From a virus, in the IMG/VR virus record IMGVR_UViG_3300032297_000372, positions 27,614 to 91,613 of that record: a stretch of DNA of 64,000 nucleotides. One strand, 5' to 3'. The position numbers were made by a program, and so were the translations under genes. The stretch's first letter is position 1, and the number at the start of each line of letters is the position of its first letter. Of the stretch, positions 1 to 9,374 are shown in pieces. Under the pieces are notes generated by a model. The model had not been told where the DNA came from and searched no databases. It saw nothing but the letters and a program-made list of their open reading frames with translations.

Positions 1-5
1 TGAAA

Positions 6-443
6 TTAAATACCTAAATCCTTTTCCGTTATTACTTTAAACTTCCAACCTTTATCTATACAGTATTCATTAGCGTATTTCCACTTAGCCTGATTTACCG
101 CATACGTCATGGCTTCTTTAATAAACTTCTGAGTTTTCTTTCTTTGGGTGGGCATTCTGGTCTGAACTTCTGGTTTTACCTCAAGTACATATGTGGTAAT
201 CTTGTTATTTTTATCTCTTACCTTAATAATAAAGTCTGGAAAGTACCGATGAACTCTACCGTCAACGGGATTTAGATAAGGAATGACCAACTCTTCAGAA
301 GCAAAGTAAACGATGTCTGGATGGTCGTCCAACCACTTTAGGACTAGTAGCTCCCATGAGCTTCTGTAGATCACATTGTCAGGATCACCAGCATACTTTT
401 GCCTATTTTTTACTTTATATCTTCCTTGTTTATAATGTGCCAT
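6..443 (-). CDS. gp4: Head completion nuclease, gp4-like
   Basis: The 145-aa product matches the T4 gp4 (gp50/4) head-completion family in length and pattern. That family trims or seals packaged DNA ends before tail joining. A PD-(D/E)XK nuclease signature is visible: Glu31 in an SSWE motif, Pro69-Asp70 in a YFPDF strand, and Glu88-x-Lys90 in LEVKP. This is the TnsA-like arrangement. It is the only minus-strand gene in the window and diverges from the gp48-like gene across 56 nt. No TATAAATA motif was found on its own strand in that gap, so its promoter is unclear. Assignment rests on motif and neighbourhood; the nuclease activity itself is inferred. Confidence 0.8.
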   Translation of the reverse strand: MAHYKQGRYKVKNRQKYAGDPDNVIYRSSWELLVLKWLDDHPDIVYFASEELVIPYLNPVDGRVHRYFPDFIIKVRDKNNKITTYVLEVKPEVQTRMPTQRKKTQKFIKEAMTYAVNQAKWKYANEYCIDKGWKFKVITEKDLGI

Positions 444-467
444 TTGCGGTAATTTAGAAATTTGTAG

Positions 468-475
468 TATAAATA
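468..475 (+). promoter_or_regulatory. T4-type late promoter (TATAAATA)
   Basis: A perfect TATAAATA lies 24 nt before the ATG at 500. This is the T4 late-promoter -10 consensus recognised by the gp55-type sigma factor. It is in the only divergent intergenic region and is the natural start for the long rightward late operon. Confidence 0.75.
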
Positions 476-499
476 TAGGTATTCAACCTAGGATTATGT

Positions 500-1759
500 A
501 TGCCAATTTTCAATCTTTTAGATGTTTCCGTTCAGGACAGTAAACGAAACCTGGAGGTAGCATCATCTTCAAATTTCGTTGGTGATTATAGTACATCATC
601 TAGAAGATATCCTATCGATGTTGGTACAAGTTCTGACAAAGGACATTATATGGTATTTCATATTAATGTTCAGAAAAAAACTAAGTACAATCAAGATTAT
701 GAATATTCTTCTGACGAGCCAACTATATTTGCTTCAAGAGCGAGAACAGCAGCAGAAGCTGGAACCTCTACAAGCGTGGCGGATGCTGGTGGACAAGCAT
801 TAGAGACTGGTATTAAACTTGCTGAAGGTACCGGTAAAGCAATACAAAACTATACTTCCGGTTTAGTTAATAACGCAGAGTCATTATCAGCTAAACAAAA
901 AGCAATGGCTGGCGGAGCAATCGACACAGCTTCTTCATTTTCTTCAGGCGCTTCTAGTTTTCTAAAAGAATCACGTTCGAATTTAAATCAAGCTGGTTTT
1001 ATGAGAACGATTAGAAGAACTAAAGATACTATTGCATTGTACATGCCAGATACATTGGCATTTACACAAAATCAAAATTATGGTCAAGTTGGATTTGGTG
1101 GAGGACTTCTTGCTGCAGCTGCGGCAGGTGCATCAGCATTAAATAGATTTAAAGGAATGCCTGCTGATAAAATTGCCAATGAACTTGGACAAAACTTAAC
1201 TCCATTTTTGGCAGCAGCATTACAAGACCCTCAATTAAAAGCATTAGCTACTGGAGCGTTTGGTACAGTTGTTAATCCTCAATTAGAAGCAGTTTATACT
1301 ACACCCGATTTTAGAAGTTTTAGTTTTGAATTTATGTTTTACCCAAGATCGCAAAGAGAAGCTCTAGAAGTGCATGAAATTATTCGATTGTTTAAATTTC
1401 ACCAAGCACCAGAAGTTCTCTCATCTAAATTTGCAGGTGGTGTTGGTGGTTTCTTTTTAGTACCACCTTCTGAATTTGATATTCAATTCTATTACAACGG
1501 TAGAGAAAATCCAAACATACCTAGAATATCTACATGTGCATTAACTAGCATGTCTGTAGATTATTCACCGAATGGTTTTGCTACATATGAAACATTGTCA
1601 TCGAAACCTACCGTAGGCGGTACAGGTACGCCAGTTGCTATGAGAATGAATTTGCAGTTTAAAGAACTCGAAATACTCACTAAGTCTAATTTTAGAAAAT
1701 CTGAAAACCAACAGAATCAAGATGCTGGAATAACTCCTATTCCGAATAACTTTGCGTAG
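500..1759 (+). CDS. gp48: Baseplate tail-tube cap protein, gp48-like
   Basis: The 419-aa protein probably caps the baseplate hub and starts tail-tube polymerisation. The C-terminal half (residues about 270-405) carries the pattern shared by T4 gp48/gp54 and tube-like proteins: an FxFEFxFYPRS strand, a conserved PPSEFDIQFY segment, an IPRIStCALTSMSVDYSPNG segment and a final LQFKELEILTK strand. Residues about 90-160 are Ala/Ser/Gly-rich and look helical. It is followed 5 nt later by gp53, as expected for a baseplate cluster. It could instead be the gp54 equivalent, since only one such gene is visible here. The family is fairly sure, the exact T4 number less so. Confidence 0.72.
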   Translation: MPIFNLLDVSVQDSKRNLEVASSSNFVGDYSTSSRRYPIDVGTSSDKGHYMVFHINVQKKTKYNQDYEYSSDEPTIFASRARTAAEAGTSTSVADAGGQALETGIKLAEGTGKAIQNYTSGLVNNAESLSAKQKAMAGGAIDTASSFSSGASSFLKESRSNLNQAGFMRTIRRTKDTIALYMPDTLAFTQNQNYGQVGFGGGLLAAAAAGASALNRFKGMPADKIANELGQNLTPFLAAALQDPQLKALATGAFGTVVNPQLEAVYTTPDFRSFSFEFMFYPRSQREALEVHEIIRLFKFHQAPEVLSSKFAGGVGGFFLVPPSEFDIQFYYNGRENPNIPRISTCALTSMSVDYSPNGFATYETLSSKPTVGGTGTPVAMRMNLQFKELEILTKSNFRKSENQQNQDAGITPIPNNFA

Positions 1760-1764
1760 AAAAA

Positions 1765-2412
1765 ATGGCAAAATTTTACAAATACTATCCTAAAACACAA
1801 TATTATATTGATGAAGAATCCACTTCGGTTGATACTTTAACCAATCTAACAACGTTTTTTAGTTTCGAACAGGATTTTAAAAATAATTCAGTGGTGTTTG
1901 ATACGTATTCAGTACAAGAGAATGAAACACCTGAAATATTAGCACATAAGTTTTATGGCTCATCCGAAAAACATTGGATTATTTTATTGATGAACGATAT
2001 AGTTAATCCATTATCAGATTGGCCTTTACCTTCTACTAGTTTAGAAAAGTATATTGATGTTAAGTATCGTGCAGCTTCTTATGCCAATAATTCAAATGTT
2101 GGTACAGGCACAACTTGGGCAAGAACTAACACTTACGGTTATTTTGTAACCGAGTCAAAGAAAAACTCTAATAATCAAGTTGTCGATTCAGTCACATATC
2201 AAGTGAATGCTGCAACTTATGCTAATACATCAACAAACACATCAACATATACATTACAGAGTGGTGATGTATATACATTCTTAGTAAGTAAAGAAACTAA
2301 AACTTATTATCAATATGAAGATGAATTGAACGAATCAAAACGAGAGATTAAAATATTGAAACCTGATTTTGTCGGTACTGTAGATCAAGAATTTCGTAAT
2401 ATAATGACATGA
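1765..2412 (+). CDS. gp53: Baseplate wedge protein gp53
   Basis: The 215-aa protein (T4 gp53 is 196 aa) has the gp53 hallmark near residues 44-90: a VQENETPEILAHKFYG segment followed by WIILLMNDIVNPLSDWPLP. The first part is LysM-like and the second is typical of wedge gp53. In T4, gp53 bridges adjacent wedges during baseplate assembly. Residues about 105-185 hold a Ser/Thr/Asn-rich insertion (GTGTTWARTNTYGYF onward) that accounts for the extra length. The gene overlaps the next ORF by 4 nt (ATGA), which suggests translational coupling with the hub gene. Confidence 0.85.
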   Translation: MAKFYKYYPKTQYYIDEESTSVDTLTNLTTFFSFEQDFKNNSVVFDTYSVQENETPEILAHKFYGSSEKHWIILLMNDIVNPLSDWPLPSTSLEKYIDVKYRAASYANNSNVGTGTTWARTNTYGYFVTESKKNSNNQVVDSVTYQVNAATYANTSTNTSTYTLQSGDVYTFLVSKETKTYYQYEDELNESKREIKILKPDFVGTVDQEFRNIMT

Positions 2413-3752
2413 GTGAAACTACAATAACACAACCTTCGCAGTTTGTTATAGAAGAACTTTCTATAATAACCAAACGAGAGCAAATACTTGATATTACAGC
2501 AATGTATGTTGAGATAGATATTTTTGACAGCATCTATTCACCATGTATTACGGGTAGCATTCTTATACAAGATTCGGTTAACTTGTCTGAGAAATTGTTA
2601 TTCGATGGTTCTGAAGTATTACGAATGAAGATTAGTAAATCTGAGAACTTTGTGTCGATAGAAAAATCATTTAGAATCTACAAACAAAGTGAGAGGAAAA
2701 ACGTATCACAAACAAGTGAAAGTTATATTCTGTATTTCTGTTCAGAAGAGTTGGTCTTGTCTGAACAAATGAAACTATCAAAATCATTCACTACAACATA
2801 CTCTGAGGCTGCACTTAGAATAATGTCTCAGTATTTGGGAATAACGGCAAAGAATTTAGGTGCTTTTAAAGATTCACAAGGTATTAGAAAAATATCTATA
2901 CCGACTTTGACCCCATTAGAATCGATACGTTGGTGTGCATCTAAAGCCTTAGATGAAAATCTTTCTCCGTGTTTTTTGTTTTTTGAAAATCGAGATGGGT
3001 ATAATTTTACCTCATTGAATCAAATTTACAGCAGACCTAATATTGTCAATGTCAATCTTACAGTAAAAAATTTAAGTGATTCAACTCAATTTGAACATTT
3101 GCGTGGTGTTAAACATTTTGAAGTGAAAAAACAAAATAACTTTTTAGACAATGTTAGAAAAGGTGTATATGCTGGTACATTTATTGGGTTTGATCCATTA
3201 ACAAAAACCATAACTGTGGAGAATTTAGATTATGCTGACCATTACAATACTATTCCTAATCATCTTAATAAGAGTCCTTTATTAACAGAAATAGAGAATC
3301 GTGTAGGTTTAAAAAATACAGAAATGTTTAATTCCAAAATTGTAATTCATCCTTTTCAAACATCGAGACGAGATAGTTCTTTTATTAAAACCGGTGATAG
3401 TGAGTCTATTACATTTTTAGAAATGACCGAAAAGATTAAGTTTCAAAGATCCGCAATATTCGACTCTTTGAATACAAGACAAATAAAAATGGTATTAAAT
3501 GGTGATTTTGATATAACATGTGGTAGAAGTATTGGTGTATTTGTTCCCACTAGAGGTTATAAATCAGAAGATGAAGATTCTTATGATAAATCTTTAACTG
3601 GAAACTATTTAATAACTGCAACTAGGCATATACTTAAAGCAAAAAATAACATGCATGAAGTGGTCGTTGAAGCTGTAACAGATTCGACTAATTCTACTGA
3701 AAATAAAAATGCATATTATTCTAGCTCACGTATGCAAACTATATCAGGTTAA
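2409..3752 (+). CDS. gp27: Baseplate hub protein, gp27-like
   Basis: The 447-aa protein is placed directly before the OB-fold/spike genes, where the hub ring (gp27 in T4, 391 aa) is expected. The N-terminal segment (residues about 10-110) has short strands of the type IFDSIYSPCITGSILIQDS and a later ESYILYFCSEELVLSEQMKLSKSF. This pattern recurs in marine T4-like hub proteins with a duplicated tube-like fold. No enzymatic motif is visible. Its start overlaps the end of gp53. The gp27 call is inferred from position, length and strand pattern and needs a structure-based comparison for confirmation. Confidence 0.6.
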   Translation: MSETTITQPSQFVIEELSIITKREQILDITAMYVEIDIFDSIYSPCITGSILIQDSVNLSEKLLFDGSEVLRMKISKSENFVSIEKSFRIYKQSERKNVSQTSESYILYFCSEELVLSEQMKLSKSFTTTYSEAALRIMSQYLGITAKNLGAFKDSQGIRKISIPTLTPLESIRWCASKALDENLSPCFLFFENRDGYNFTSLNQIYSRPNIVNVNLTVKNLSDSTQFEHLRGVKHFEVKKQNNFLDNVRKGVYAGTFIGFDPLTKTITVENLDYADHYNTIPNHLNKSPLLTEIENRVGLKNTEMFNSKIVIHPFQTSRRDSSFIKTGDSESITFLEMTEKIKFQRSAIFDSLNTRQIKMVLNGDFDITCGRSIGVFVPTRGYKSEDEDSYDKSLTGNYLITATRHILKAKNNMHEVVVEAVTDSTNSTENKNAYYSSSRMQTISG

Positions 3753-3754
3753 AA

Positions 3755-5119
3755 ATGGCTCACGATTATAGACTTAATAATTTTTGGTACGGTGTTGTTG
3801 AAGATAATAAAGATCCTTCAGCTTTAGGAAGAGTTAGAGTTCGTAGATTAGATCAAACACCTGATCGACAACAACTTCCTACAGGTTCTTTGCCATGGTC
3901 TGTTGCTTTTGAAAATTGTTCATTACAATTAAATGATTTTGTTTATGGTAATTATCTTGATGACACAGGCACTTTAAACGTACAAGGTAAATATACCGGT
4001 GAATTGTCTTTGCCGGCTAATGACACATCAATTAATATTGTTAATAATTACTACAAAAAAGTTTGGCAACACTATCCAATCGCAATGCAAGAGTTGTATA
4101 AAGCTGGTGTTCCTAGAGATTTAAATTGGCTGAAACTTAGGGAAGATTTGCATAGAGATCCTGTTGGATTAGTTATCTTCGAAAAAACGCTTAGAAAAGT
4201 TTATGAAGAAATTGATACAACTGAAGATAAGAAAAAGTCGAGATATGATTACATCAAAAATGTTTTAAATAATTATTCCACTTACAAATTTAATGACATT
4301 CAAATAAAAATATTATTATCGAGAAATGAAAATCCTGGTTGGGGTGTAACTCCTTCTATTGCTGAAGCACTCATAGATCCAACATCACCTTACGGAACAA
4401 TTACAAGTGCATCTCAATTTCATGGTTGTGGTGCTATTGCTCCATTAGCTTCAGCTGCCAAAAGTATGTCTAGTACATCTGACCTAGATAGAGGTAATGG
4501 AAATCCAAATAACAATCCTGCATATAAAGGTTCAACAGTTGAATTAGCAGATAAAAATAGAGTGCATGTTTGTAGTATATCACAATCAACAAAACAAGCA
4601 ATCTATGAATTTGTTTTATTAGTTCGACAAGCTGTTGCAGCAATACGTGATAAATTAGAAGCTGCTTTTGCTAGTGAGTCTGCATCTCCATTATTGCAAA
4701 CTATACGAAATAAAATACGAAAGTTTGCTAGAGAATTAAAACGAATTCTAAAACTTGTAAAGATAATTAAGAAGTTAGTTACGGCAATACAAGAATTGAT
4801 TAAACTTGCCGCAGAAATTTTAAAATGGATATTATCTTTACCTGCGATTCTTGCATCTATTGTGGCTCAGTGTGCATCTGAATTGATTTCAGAACTCAAG
4901 TCGGCAATTGCTGGTGGTATTGTAAGTGGTATTGTGAGTGATACACAACCTCCAACAATTATAGATAGATTCTCCGATTCATTTCAAAACGTGCAAGATC
5001 AATTTGATGCTACAGCAAATGCAACACAAGATTTTTTCAATGGAATATCTTCACCAGATGTAGAATCGGATATATTATCTCAAAACATGACTACTGATTT
5101 AACAACCTTTCAAGCTTAA
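3755..5119 (+). CDS. gp5: Hub OB-fold protein, gp5-like without lysozyme
   Basis: Residues 8-30 (NNFWYGVVEDNKDPSALGRVRVR) match the start of the T4 gp5 OB domain. No T4-lysozyme-like catalytic segment follows. Residues about 110-185 are instead a charged helical stretch, and residues about 290-390 form long hydrophobic and cationic helices rich in Leu, Ile and Lys (for example LKRILKLVKIIKKLVTAI), which could be a coiled coil or a membrane-active segment. In T4, gp5 joins the hub, digests peptidoglycan and ends in a beta-helix needle. Here the needle appears to be the next gene. The OB-fold call is good. The function of the remainder is unknown. Confidence 0.72.
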   Translation: MAHDYRLNNFWYGVVEDNKDPSALGRVRVRRLDQTPDRQQLPTGSLPWSVAFENCSLQLNDFVYGNYLDDTGTLNVQGKYTGELSLPANDTSINIVNNYYKKVWQHYPIAMQELYKAGVPRDLNWLKLREDLHRDPVGLVIFEKTLRKVYEEIDTTEDKKKSRYDYIKNVLNNYSTYKFNDIQIKILLSRNENPGWGVTPSIAEALIDPTSPYGTITSASQFHGCGAIAPLASAAKSMSSTSDLDRGNGNPNNNPAYKGSTVELADKNRVHVCSISQSTKQAIYEFVLLVRQAVAAIRDKLEAAFASESASPLLQTIRNKIRKFARELKRILKLVKIIKKLVTAIQELIKLAAEILKWILSLPAILASIVAQCASELISELKSAIAGGIVSGIVSDTQPPTIIDRFSDSFQNVQDQFDATANATQDFFNGISSPDVESDILSQNMTTDLTTFQA

Positions 5120-5128
5120 TATAAAATT

Positions 5129-6058
5129 ATGACAATTAATACCAATACATATCTTGACAATAGACCTGAAGGTATTGAAACGTGGATTGAACCCGAATCT
5201 CAATTAAAATATTCTAAACATCCTCACAATAAAGTTATAGCACAAACACCATCAGGCAGTTCATTTCATATGGACTCAACACCTGAATATGAACATCACC
5301 GAATACAACATCGATCAGGTTCTTATACAGAAGTGCAGAATGACGGTACTGAAGTACATAAAATTGTAGGTGATGGATATGAAATTATATCTAAAAATAA
5401 AAATGTATTAATTAAAGGTTATTGTAACATTACCATTGAGGGTAATTGTACAATGCATGTTAAAGGTGATTATGTCCAACGTATTGATGGAGATTTTTTC
5501 CAAGAAATTCGAGGAGATTCCACAACATATGTTGCTGGAGATTGTTCAGTAAGTTCTTCCGGTGATATGGATTTATCTGTAGGTGGTTTGTTAAGTGATA
5601 TAACACTTTCATCATCTGAGGGAGTTCAAGTGCATGGTGACTTAGATGTAACAGGTAAAATTGCTACTAAAAGTGACATACACGCTGAAAAAAATATTAC
5701 ATCATCACAAAAAGTAACTTCGATTATGGGTCTTGCTACTATGGGAGGTTTAAGTATAGGAGGAATTCCGGCAGACTTAAATACTCCAGCCCCTGGTTTT
5801 ATTGTTGGAGCAATTCAATTGGATGTTCCTACGATTAATGCAATTAACATTAAAACTGAGGCTTTAGAAACTAATTTTATGACATGCACATCATCAATCG
5901 CAACTGGTTCTTTATTTTCTCCAGGAATTGTTGATGCTGCTATCATAGCTGATTTGGGCGGTACATTGGGTACTCTAAGAAGTAGATACAATTCTCACTT
6001 ACATGGCGGTGTAGAACCAGGTGCTGGGTTTACAAGTGCCACCACAGCAGCGGCTTAA
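5129..6058 (+). CDS. Baseplate central spike, gp5 C-domain/gpV-like beta-helix
   Basis: The 309-aa protein begins with a region typical of needle proteins (KHPHNKVIAQTPSGSSFHMD and HHRIQHRSGSYTEVQNDG). From about residue 70 to 155 it runs through short repeating strands such as VLIKGYCNITIEGNCTMHVK, the octad-like pattern of the gp5C triple beta-helix. The C-terminus has a small domain ending RYNSHLHGGVEPGAGF, in which SHxH could bind metal as in spike tips; that is an inference. It lies 9 nt after the OB-fold gene, so gp5 appears to be split into two polypeptides. It likely forms the membrane-piercing tip of the tail. Confidence 0.75.
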   Translation: MTINTNTYLDNRPEGIETWIEPESQLKYSKHPHNKVIAQTPSGSSFHMDSTPEYEHHRIQHRSGSYTEVQNDGTEVHKIVGDGYEIISKNKNVLIKGYCNITIEGNCTMHVKGDYVQRIDGDFFQEIRGDSTTYVAGDCSVSSSGDMDLSVGGLLSDITLSSSEGVQVHGDLDVTGKIATKSDIHAEKNITSSQKVTSIMGLATMGGLSIGGIPADLNTPAPGFIVGAIQLDVPTINAINIKTEALETNFMTCTSSIATGSLFSPGIVDAAIIADLGGTLGTLRSRYNSHLHGGVEPGAGFTSATTAAA

Positions 6059-6067
6059 GGAAAATAA

Positions 6068-6883
6068 ATGAGTGTATCTAGTAGAGTACCTGTTAATTTT
6101 GATACTGATAAATTTGGTGATATTATTACCATCAGTGAAGCAAATCGCAAGTATTTAAATCTAAACATAACTAGCGTTGCAACTTGGCAAAAAGATGATT
6201 TGGCCAATAATTCTGTTAGTAGAGATGATTATTTCTTTAATCCTGTAAGTGCAAACGTAGGATCCATGAGCGCAAATGTAATTTCTATTATTGCAATTGT
6301 TAATAATGATCCTAGTAATGTTTTTCCCACAATACCTACAGAGATTGCAGGATTGTCTGCTGCTGCAAATGGATTGTTTAATGAGATAACTTGTTTCACA
6401 GAACATACAAATAGAATGTCAGGTTTAACCGCAGCCAACTCTATATCAAATGTATTTTATCCAGATCAATCGATGGTAATATCGACAACTACATCAGCAT
6501 TCAATATTGTTGCTGGTTCTGATGGTGTTACTGATAAATCTATAGTTATGGGTGCTTTTACTAGTTTGTTTATAAATGATGAGATATCATCAAATGCCAG
6601 AATCTTAGGTTCTGATTATGCAAATATAGTTTCTTCAATTGTAGGTATTGTGAGTACTATGAACGCAGGAGATATTACTGCAATTAATGTACATATTAAT
6701 ACAGCAAATACTTTGTTAAATCAAAGAAGAACTGCCGATTACAATCATTATTTGGCTTGCAAGAGTTTACAATCTGATTATTCTTTCTTAAATAGCATAA
6801 AAAATACCGTTTCGGCAGGTCAAAGTTTAATGGTTAATTTGACAGGAACTCAAAAATTAAAGGATATTCTGGCAAATACCTGA
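6068..6883 (+). CDS. Uncharacterised baseplate-region protein
   Basis: I do not recognise this 271-aa protein. It is rich in Ser, Asn, Ile and Ala, has no signal peptide or enzymatic motif, and appears mostly helical in the second half (residues 160-265). A GGAAAATAA sequence precedes the ATG. It lies between the spike gene and gp25, transcribed in the same direction with spacings of about 10 nt on each side. This suggests a baseplate or hub-associated virion component, possibly one occupying the niche of the T4 hub accessory proteins. The function is not shown by the sequence. Confidence 0.55.
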   Translation: MSVSSRVPVNFDTDKFGDIITISEANRKYLNLNITSVATWQKDDLANNSVSRDDYFFNPVSANVGSMSANVISIIAIVNNDPSNVFPTIPTEIAGLSAAANGLFNEITCFTEHTNRMSGLTAANSISNVFYPDQSMVISTTTSAFNIVAGSDGVTDKSIVMGAFTSLFINDEISSNARILGSDYANIVSSIVGIVSTMNAGDITAINVHINTANTLLNQRRTADYNHYLACKSLQSDYSFLNSIKNTVSAGQSLMVNLTGTQKLKDILANT

Positions 6884-6894
6884 ATAAATAAGAC

Positions 6895-7299
6895 ATGGCA
6901 CTCGTAACTACCCAAATACCGCAGAGATATAAAGACTTGGATTTGAGCTTTACTGCTCATCCAATCAAAAAGGACGTCAATACGTTTGTCGATGATACTG
7001 CTATTATCAATTCGATTAAGAACTTAATATTGACAAACCACTACGAAAGACCTTTCAATCCAGACCTAGGTTCAAATGTTCGTAAGTTGTTATTTGAAAA
7101 TATAGATGCCGTGACTGCAATTATGATAGAACGTGAGATAACTCAGACTATCGCAAACTTTGAACCTAGAGTAAATGTAATTGGAACGACTGTAATACCA
7201 GACTATACAAATAATGGTTTTACCGTACAATTATATTTCAGTATAATCAACCGAACAGAGCCAATAACAATTAATTTCTTCCTAGAACGAGCACGATAA
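6895..7299 (+). CDS. gp25: Baseplate wedge protein gp25
   Basis: The 134-aa product is a clear member of the gp25/GPW family (T4 gp25 is 132 aa). It has the NHYERPFNPDLGSNVRKLLFE segment at residues 48-68 and the EPR motif at residues 90-92, the signature of the sheath-initiating wedge core. In contractile tails gp25 bonds to gp6 and gives the first strand for sheath polymerisation. Its stop overlaps the gp6 start by one base (ATAATGG), so the two are probably coupled in translation. Confidence 0.95.
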   Translation: MALVTTQIPQRYKDLDLSFTAHPIKKDVNTFVDDTAIINSIKNLILTNHYERPFNPDLGSNVRKLLFENIDAVTAIMIEREITQTIANFEPRVNVIGTTVIPDYTNNGFTVQLYFSIINRTEPITINFFLERAR

Positions 7300-9374
7300 T
7301 GGCAAATAGATTAAAAGTAACGGAACTTGATTTTGACCAGATTAAGACCAACTTAAAAAACTTTTTAAAACAACAAAGTGAATTTACAGATTACGATTTC
7401 GAAGGTGCTGGTCTAAATGTTCTTTTAGATATCTTAGCATATAATACTCACTACAATGCGTATTATTTAAACATGATTGCTAACGAATCTTTCATGCACA
7501 CCGCATTATTGAGAAATTCAGTTGTTGCTCATGCTAAAAAATTAGGTTATACTCCAAGATCAGTTGCAGCCGCAAAAGCAAATATCGACTTCACCGTTGT
7601 TACTGCCTCATCTACTCCAGAATCTTTGACTTTACCTAGAGGTTATAAGTTTATTTCGAATGCCATCGATGGTGTTCCCTATACGTTTGTCACATTAGAA
7701 GATGTAGTTGTGCAAAAAACAGCAAACAATTTTGTGTTTGGTGATTTAGATATTTACGAAGGGCAATTAGTAACTTATGGGTTTACTCACAGCGAATCAA
7801 GTAATCCTAAACAATCATTCAATCTACCCGATGCAAACATTGATACCTCTACATTAACTGTAGTTGTACGTCAGTCTGTTTCAAATACACAATCGTCAAT
7901 CTATAGTTTAGCTACGGATATTTTATCAGTAACATCCACATCTGAAGTTTATTACTTACAAGAAAGTCAAAACCAAACTTATGACATTTATTTTGGTGAC
8001 GATATCTTAGGTAAAAAATTACCTGACGGTGCAGTTGTAACTGTAAACTATCTAAAAACAAGCGGCCAAAATGCAAACAAATCCTCAGACTTTGTTGCAA
8101 CTCAAGCGTTAAATTCATATTCAAACTTTAATATCGTTGTCAATTCTGCCGCATCTGGTGGTAAAGAACGTGAGACTGTTGACGAGATTAAATTTGCCGC
8201 ACCATTACAGTTTACTTCACAGAATCGTGCAGTAACAAAGAACGATTATATTAAATTAATACAACAAAAATACCCTTACTTTGATGCCGTAAATATTTGG
8301 GGTGGTGAAGAGAACGAACCACCAGTTTATGGTAAAGTATTCATATCAGCAAAACCTGCAAATGGGTTTGAACTAACAACAACCGAAAAAGAACATGTTG
8401 TTGAGAATGTACTTAAACCAATCAGTATTTTAACTGTTCGTCCTGAAATTATCGATGTAGATTATAATTTTATTAAAGTATATTCTACTATTTACTATGA
8501 TCCAACAAAAACTCTATTGAATTTGAACATTTTAGAGAACACGGTAAGAACAAAGATACAAAACTTCTGTACATCGAACCTAAATAAATTTAATTCATTG
8601 TTTAAATCTTCTGGATTAAGAACATCAATTGATTCTTCGGATAATTCTATTCTTTCTAACGAATTAGAGATATTCTTATCGAAAAGATTTAATCCAACAT
8701 TAAATGCTAGTAACGATTACATATTAGATTTTGGTGTAGAATTATCAAGAGGTACAACACTAGATAACTTCTACTCATCACCTAACTTCACAATGATGGA
8801 TGAAAATGGTGTTCAGAGATCGTGTTTCTTTGAAGAAGTTCCATCATCATTTACTGGTGTTGAATCGATTACTATATTGAATCCAGGTATTAATTATACC
8901 TCAACACCTACAGTTGAAATTGTTGGTGATGGTACAGGTGCTACTGCTACAGCAGTGATTGTAAATTCAAAATTGCAATCGATTAAAGTTAATACTCCTG
9001 GTATTGGTTATACCACAGCTATTGTTAGAATTACTGGTGGCGGTGGTATTTTAGGAGAAGCTAAGGCTGTATTGGAGAATAGATATGGCCAAATTAGAAT
9101 TTCTTATTTTAAACCAGATGAAGTTACTAATCAAAGTACAAAAAATGTTTTATTACCTTTAGCAAATGGTGGCGTTGTCGGTTCTATAGATTATCTATTA
9201 GGTAAAATAACCATAAATGACTTTGCTCCTTTAGGCATAGATAATGCATTAGGTATAATGACTATTAACGTTAGACCTAAGTCGTCAGTATTTTATTCAC
9301 AGAAAAATAAAATGTTGGCTTTTGACATAGAAGACCCGACAAGTGCAGTTGTTACATTAAAAGCTATAAAGTAA
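7299..9374 (+). CDS. gp6: Baseplate wedge protein gp6 (J-like)
   Basis: The 691-aa protein (T4 gp6 is 660 aa) begins with the gp6 pattern of a helical N-terminus followed by LNVLLDILAYNTHYNAYYLNMIANESFMHTA-like text at about residues 43-72, then AHAKKLGYTPRS. A central region reads TVDEIKFAAPLQFTSQNRAVTKNDY, the conserved J-domain segment. Gp6 dimers link the wedges into the inner baseplate ring. Residues about 520-590 contain a glycine-rich beta module (INYTSTPTVEIVGDG and GIGYTTAIVRITGGG) that also occurs in three neighbouring giant proteins and looks like an acquired insertion. Confidence 0.92.
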   Translation: MANRLKVTELDFDQIKTNLKNFLKQQSEFTDYDFEGAGLNVLLDILAYNTHYNAYYLNMIANESFMHTALLRNSVVAHAKKLGYTPRSVAAAKANIDFTVVTASSTPESLTLPRGYKFISNAIDGVPYTFVTLEDVVVQKTANNFVFGDLDIYEGQLVTYGFTHSESSNPKQSFNLPDANIDTSTLTVVVRQSVSNTQSSIYSLATDILSVTSTSEVYYLQESQNQTYDIYFGDDILGKKLPDGAVVTVNYLKTSGQNANKSSDFVATQALNSYSNFNIVVNSAASGGKERETVDEIKFAAPLQFTSQNRAVTKNDYIKLIQQKYPYFDAVNIWGGEENEPPVYGKVFISAKPANGFELTTTEKEHVVENVLKPISILTVRPEIIDVDYNFIKVYSTIYYDPTKTLLNLNILENTVRTKIQNFCTSNLNKFNSLFKSSGLRTSIDSSDNSILSNELEIFLSKRFNPTLNASNDYILDFGVELSRGTTLDNFYSSPNFTMMDENGVQRSCFFEEVPSSFTGVESITILNPGINYTSTPTVEIVGDGTGATATAVIVNSKLQSIKVNTPGIGYTTAIVRITGGGGILGEAKAVLENRYGQIRISYFKPDEVTNQSTKNVLLPLANGGVVGSIDYLLGKITINDFAPLGIDNALGIMTINVRPKSSVFYSQKNKMLAFDIEDPTSAVVTLKAIK

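Noticed and set aside
3755-5119. Annotating the gp5-like protein as a tail lysozyme
   Set aside because: Only the OB domain is recognisable; I see no T4-lysozyme catalytic Glu/Asp/Thr context in the rest of the sequence.
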